This document shows, piece by piece, positions 7,831-10,940 of a stretch of 10,940 bases of DNA. The translations under genes were made by a program, and so were the position numbers. Numbering within the stretch: the stretch's first letter is position 1; every line of letters begins with the position of its first letter. Location: contig JALRIQ010000069.1 of NCBI GenBank assembly GCA_023277325.1, positions 1-10,940 of the forward strand, given 5' to 3'. Under the pieces are notes generated by a model. The model was not told the origin of the DNA and made no database searches. It saw only the letters and a program-made list of their open reading frames with translations. Source of the stretch: Bacteroidia bacterium. Lineage in GTDB: Bacteria; Bacteroidota; Bacteroidia; UBA8524.

Positions 7831-7989
7831 CTAACGCTTGTGGCGTTGCTCTCCAGAAACGCTAAGTTTCTTTCTTCCTCTTGCTCTGCGTCTTGCCAAT
7901 ATCTTTCTGCCGTTAGCAGTTGACATACGCTCTCTGAATCCGTGTTTATTTCTTCTTTTTCTTTGAGAAGGCTGAAATGTTCTTTTCAT
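7831..7989 (-). CDS. rpmH: 50S ribosomal protein L34
   Basis: A 52-aa highly basic protein beginning [20 protein letters not shown] and continuing through [20 protein letters not shown] to a KR end. This is an almost textbook L34, a small protein of the large ribosomal subunit that sits among 23S rRNA helices. The family core is about 44-46 aa, so this copy has a short C-terminal extension (roughly [10 protein letters not shown]), commonly seen in Bacteroidota as far as I recall. It is the first gene of the leftward group, about 22 nt downstream of the predicted transcription start, and rnpA follows after 33 nt. Confidence 0.97.
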   Translation of the reverse strand: MKRTFQPSQRKRRNKHGFRERMSTANGRKILARRRARGRKKLSVSGEQRHKR

Positions 7990-8017
7990 GACTTTAGCCA
8001 AAAATTTTAAAGGACTG

Positions 8018-8047
8018 CAAAGGTAGTCGTTCGAACGGAATTCACAA
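8018..8047 (-). promoter_or_regulatory. Bacteroidota-type promoter for the rpmH operon
   Basis: Read on the minus strand, TACCTTTG (8025-8018) matches the Bacteroidota -7 consensus TAnnTTTG exactly. A TTG (8047-8045) lies 19 nt upstream, the spacing expected for the -33 element. Transcription should start near 8011, giving a leader of about 20 nt before the rpmH ATG. The spacer contains the 10-nt palindrome CGTTCGAACG (8028-8037). Confidence 0.75.
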
Positions 8048-8049
8048 TA

Positions 8050-8081
8050 AGAGGATAAAATAATTTTCTATTTTATTCTTT
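8050..8081. repeat. AT-rich inverted repeat in the divergent intergenic region
   Basis: ATAAAATA (8055-8062) and TATTTTAT (8069-8076) are perfect inverted copies around a 6-nt centre. As plus-strand RNA the stem could extend outward to 13 bp (8050-8081) by using three G-U pairs. It lies just upstream of the rpmH -33 element and within the likely promoter area of the plus-strand gene. It may be a regulatory site, an A/T-rich promoter-enhancing stretch, or chance in an AT-rich spacer. Confidence 0.4.
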
Positions 8082-8102
8082 TCTTATTTTCGAAGCTTGG
8101 TT

Positions 8103-9599
8103 ATGACAAAAAAGCTAATCTTCCTATTCGCCACGTTACTGACGTTCACTTTCTCAATCGCTCAAACCACCAAACCCTTCGATTTAGCACTTCCAGCAGA
8201 TGATGCGGTCATCGTTTTGCAAGGCGACAAAAATACGGATTATCCCCTTACATGGACAAGCGGAAAAGGAGTACAGACTATTGGCGTCAATTACGACTAC
8301 AGTGTATTTTTCGATTCCGTGGGTGGAGATATTTCCACACCCATAGACAATATTACCAAATCCTGCTGCGCTTCTGCGTTTCAGGATACTGTGCTTCACT
8401 TCACTGGTGACCAATGGGCCAGTTATTTAAACGGGGTTTCGCAGTCCATGTACGCCAAAGATTTTGCAATAGGCGATACGCTTTCTTTAATCTGGACAGT
8501 CAACCTATCGGCGGCCTCTTCCGGACCAACCTATCAATTTCAGTTAGCGACCAGCATCTTTAAAATTCGCTTTGTTCGTGGTCAGTTTTTGGATGAATAT
8601 GTTCCGGTAAAATTGAAAAATCCGAGCAATTTCAATCAGGCATTTATTCAGGGAAATCCGAATTCAGAAATCTTGTTTGAATGGTCCGCCGCTTATTGTC
8701 CAACAGGCTGTGCTGACGCCTCTTACGATTTGTTGATTGACACCGTAAATGGTGATTTTAGTGTTCCGTATTACAGCATTTCTATTCCTAATAATGACTC
8801 TTCCTGGGGGGTGAATTTCAATACCTTCAATCAATTGCTTATCGATACTCGTACTCCTGAAAATGCCTCAAGACGGGTTTACTGGCGGGTACTTGCCTAT
8901 GGAAATGGACAGGTTCAATACAGCACTGAAACGCGAAATATCAACCTTTGGAATGGACTGCTCGATAATGAAAACAGGCCCTTCAGTTTGATTAACCCAA
9001 TCAACAACGCAACGATCAGTCTTACTGGAAATGCCAGCACCCAGCTTAATTTTAAATGGGAAACTACAGGAACAGCCAAAGGAAATGCTGAAAAATACTT
9101 TTTGGTGTTCGATACCGCTTTTGCCTCCCCGATTTTTGGCAAACCCATCGCGCAATTCGAAACCAACAATAACAGCTCAGATACGGCCATCAATCTTACC
9201 TATGGCAAAATTGATCATGTCTTGGATTCCTTATACCCCAACTGGAAAAACCTTACCCTGATATGGGGCGTGAAGGCACAAGCTCAGGGTACCTATTATT
9301 ATCCTGAAACGCCTCATTTTATTGAGTTTCGTTCTGGTGTGATGCTAGGCATGAATGCGCCTTCGAGTAACGATTTGGTAGTATATCCAAATCCCGCGAG
9401 CATTTCGGTTCAACTTCCCGCAAGCGATGAGATAAGAACAGTTCTTCTTCGTTCTATGCAAGGAAAAAAGGTCATGGAGGTTCTGCTGAATCCAGGAGAA
9501 ACCCAAATCGACTGCAGCAATCTTGCAAATGGCATTTATCTGATCGAAGCACTTGAAGGAACGATTTCCAGAAAACAGCTCCTTTCCATACAGCACTAA
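8103..9599 (+). CDS. Secreted protein with three SusE/SusF-like modules and a type A T9SS sorting domain
   Basis: The 498-aa product has a signal peptide (MTKKLIFLFATLLTFTFSIA, cleavage after A20). Three related beta-rich modules follow at about residues 25-155, 168-280 and 293-410. Each opens with the same pattern: PFDLALPADDAVIVLQG, PVKLKNPSNFNQAFIQG and PFSLINPINNATISLTG, followed by a hydrophobic-x-W strand. Later come a DT/DS-containing strand and a W-containing strand. This resembles the N-terminal and starch-binding-type modules of SusE and SusF, but no sus transporter genes are nearby. Residues about 424-498 (VVYPNPAS, then LANGIYLIEA) are a type A T9SS C-terminal sorting domain, so the protein should cross the outer membrane and be anchored at the surface or released. 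ATG at 8103 is preferred over TTG at 8097. Ligand and function are unknown. Confidence 0.85.
   Translation: MTKKLIFLFATLLTFTFSIAQTTKPFDLALPADDAVIVLQGDKNTDYPLTWTSGKGVQTIGVNYDYSVFFDSVGGDISTPIDNITKSCCASAFQDTVLHFTGDQWASYLNGVSQSMYAKDFAIGDTLSLIWTVNLSAASSGPTYQFQLATSIFKIRFVRGQFLDEYVPVKLKNPSNFNQAFIQGNPNSEILFEWSAAYCPTGCADASYDLLIDTVNGDFSVPYYSISIPNNDSSWGVNFNTFNQLLIDTRTPENASRRVYWRVLAYGNGQVQYSTETRNINLWNGLLDNENRPFSLINPINNATISLTGNASTQLNFKWETTGTAKGNAEKYFLVFDTAFASPIFGKPIAQFETNNNSSDTAINLTYGKIDHVLDSLYPNWKNLTLIWGVKAQAQGTYYYPETPHFIEFRSGVMLGMNAPSSNDLVVYPNPASISVQLPASDEIRTVLLRSMQGKKVMEVLLNPGETQIDCSNLANGIYLIEALEGTISRKQLLSIQH
8175..9332 (+). repeat. Three diverged tandem protein modules within the T9SS cargo gene
   Basis: The coding segments at about 8175-8567, 8604-8942 and 8979-9332 encode modules that align by eye at the protein level. 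Each starts with P, then an L/P-rich strand, a residue-L/I-x-G turn and an F/L-x-W strand. DNA identity is not obvious, so the duplication is old. Confidence 0.55.
9372..9596 (+). other. Type A T9SS C-terminal sorting signal (domain)
   Basis: The last 75 residues of the cargo protein contain YPNPAS at the start, a central LLRSMQGKKVME strand with the usual 'x-G-k/r' turn, and NGIYLIEA near the end followed by a basic-residue strand. This is the standard order for the type A C-terminal domain recognised by the PorU/PorV machinery. The domain is normally removed on secretion. Confidence 0.85.
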
Positions 9600-10940
9600 T
9601 GCCTTGTGGCTTTAACCAGAATTTTCCTTTCCCGCATGCTTTTCCCCGCTGGATTCTGCCATTCAATGAGTACCAAATAGGGCCCGTCGGATAAGGGCAT
9701 TCCGAAGTAATCATTCCCCTCCCACCAGAGCTGTCCGGCCGTTCCGATGGGCAAATTATTCGCCCATTCTGCTACCAATAGACCGTTTAATGCATAGACT
9801 CCAATATGCGCGATAGAGCCAGGAGCGATGCCTTCATAGCGCAATATTGCCTGGTCTTCAAAGCCATCGCCATCCGGAGAAAAGCTGGGGGAAACCAGGT
9901 TCCAATGTTCTTTACCTGGCATTGGGGGGCGCCTCATCTGCGAATTTTCCCATCCCGGCGTTCCAAAATTCGACGGAGCTGCGGCCGAGATCCAATTGCC
10001 CTCCTGATTGCCCCGGAGAGTCGGGTCTATGCGCTCCAGACTAATACCCTCGGTATTATCCAGAAGGGAGCTATGCATTTTTGGGTCATAAAAAAAGGAA
10101 TCCACTACCTGACCCAGACTGTCAAAAACCTGCACGCCCATCCCCGAATTTGGAAAACTTGGAAGCTGCGCCACTATCAAGGTATTGGCCTGTGAATAAT
10201 GAGAAAAACGACGCCCTAACAAATGATCCGATGCCGTTATCAATACATAATGCCCAGGCAGGAGTACGTATCCATCCTTGGCAATCTCTACTTGTCCTTT
10301 TACCGTTCCTGCGGCATCATAACTTGCTAATTGCATTCCCTTCAAATCAATGGCTTCCGGCCCTGTATTCATCAACTCTATATAGTCCGGTTCATCGCCT
10401 ATAGGATCATATAAAATCTCATTAATGACCAGTCCATCGGCTGGTCCTGGCACACTAAATTCAGCCCTCCATTCCTCCTGCATAAAACCGCATCTAATAC
10501 CGCTTTGCTGAGTTAGCGTATAGCTAGTATGAGGTAAAAACGGAATGCTCCAGGTCAAATTCCAGCTTCGAAAATCATCGCCACTCACCTGCCAATCCAT
10601 CAAAAAGCCAGAGGAATTAATCCTGATTTCTGGAGGTTCTTCTCCTAATGCATGAGAATAGGTGAGCCTTAACTTATTGGGAGAAAGGGGATAAATATGC
10701 CAGAGCGCGATGGCCTTTTTTACCATCGGCTGTGTCGAAAAATTTTGGACTCCAGGCGTTCCTCCTGCTTCGGTGCTTACCCGCCAGTCTTCCACCCTCG
10801 AACATCGACCAAGGCTATCATGGCGTTGCAAACTAAAGGCTCCTGCATTGGCCTTTCCATCCATAAAAAAAGTGTCGGAATAATACATGGCATCAATCAA
10901 TTTGCCATCAATATTGCGCATCCAGAGGTTTCCTGATTTT
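9596..10940 (-). CDS. Lamin-tail-domain surface protein, N-terminus outside the window
   Basis: The frame is open to the right edge (codons K-S-G-N-L-W precede the first visible ATG at 10921), so that ATG is internal. The visible 447 residues, numbered here from that ATG, hold the C-terminal half of one lamin tail domain (1 to about 62, ending GTPGVQN). A beta-rich Ig-like linker follows (about 66-158, with KLRLTYSHALGE). A complete lamin tail domain covers about 162-325 (LVINEILYDPIGDEPDYIEL through NFGTPGWEN). The C-terminal domain (about 342-441) starts SFSPDGDGFED and contains GVYALNGLLVAEW and SDGPYLVLIEW. It resembles FlgD-Ig or gliding-associated C-terminal domains and may serve as an export or anchoring signal, though not a canonical type A one. 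Lamin tail proteins in Bacteroidota are large extracellular proteins, sometimes linked to nucleases. The stop overlaps the convergent gene by 4 nt. Confidence 0.85.
   Translation of the reverse strand, partial: KSGNLWMRNIDGKLIDAMYYSDTFFMDGKANAGAFSLQRHDSLGRCSRVEDWRVSTEAGGTPGVQNFSTQPMVKKAIALWHIYPLSPNKLRLTYSHALGEEPPEIRINSSGFLMDWQVSGDDFRSWNLTWSIPFLPHTSYTLTQQSGIRCGFMQEEWRAEFSVPGPADGLVINEILYDPIGDEPDYIELMNTGPEAIDLKGMQLASYDAAGTVKGQVEIAKDGYVLLPGHYVLITASDHLLGRRFSHYSQANTLIVAQLPSFPNSGMGVQVFDSLGQVVDSFFYDPKMHSSLLDNTEGISLERIDPTLRGNQEGNWISAAAPSNFGTPGWENSQMRRPPMPGKEHWNLVSPSFSPDGDGFEDQAILRYEGIAPGSIAHIGVYALNGLLVAEWANNLPIGTAGQLWWEGNDYFGMPLSDGPYLVLIEWQNPAGKSMRERKILVKATRH

Noticed and set aside
8050..8058. Possible DnaA box (TTATCCTCT on the minus strand) near rpmH-rnpA, hinting at an origin
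   Set aside because: It has two mismatches to TTATCCACA, no further copies are seen nearby, and there is no dnaA gene in the window.
8085..8092. TATTTTCG as the -7 element for the plus-strand gene at 8103
   Set aside because: It has one mismatch to TAnnTTTG, no TTG at the right upstream distance, and would give a nearly leaderless mRNA; kept only as a weak note.
9600..9613. Small GCC-TTGT-GGC hairpin just after the T9SS cargo stop
   Set aside because: The stem is only 3 bp and no strong T-run follows, so a terminator cannot be supported.

Overview
This window looks like chromosomal DNA of a Bacteroidota member, most likely from the Flavobacteriales side. Three things point there. There is a type IX secretion (T9SS) sorting domain. 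The promoter ahead of rpmH has the Bacteroidota form TAnnTTTG with an upstream TTG. Gene starts lack clear Shine-Dalgarno sequences. I see no insertion sequences, phage genes, tRNA or rRNA genes, or CRISPR arrays. Base composition looks even throughout. The species cannot be named from the sequence alone.

Left end (1-2138, plus strand): the C-terminal part of a large UvrD/Rep-type helicase fused to a PD-(D/E)XK nuclease domain. The N-terminal ATPase half lies outside the window. Middle (2135-7989, minus strand): seven tightly packed genes that probably form one operon read leftward from a promoter at about 8018-8047. In order of transcription these are rpmH (ribosomal protein L34, 52 aa), rnpA (RNase P protein), a C-terminal-processing S41 protease, a TSUP (TauE/SafE) transporter, tsaB (tRNA t6A synthesis), a metallo-beta-lactamase/double-rhodanese protein resembling CstB-type persulfide dioxygenases, and a small predicted outer-membrane barrel protein. 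Gaps within the group range from -11 to +38 nt.

Right end: a 113-nt divergent intergenic region separates rpmH from a plus-strand gene (8103-9599). That gene encodes a secreted protein with three related SusE/SusF-like modules and a type A T9SS sorting domain. It converges on a minus-strand gene (9596 to the window edge) for a lamin-tail-domain surface protein, whose N-terminus lies outside the window.

The operon mixes core translation and tRNA functions with protein quality control and sulfur chemistry. The TSUP transporter and persulfide dioxygenase-like enzyme are a plausible pair for oxidising sulfane sulfur and exporting the resulting sulfite. Both convergent gene pairs overlap by exactly 4 nt at their stop codons. 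I found no clearly new defence or mobile system. The observations most worth checking are the sulfur pair inside the rpmH operon, the four-cysteine nuclease domain, the triple-module T9SS protein and a palindrome inside the rpmH promoter.
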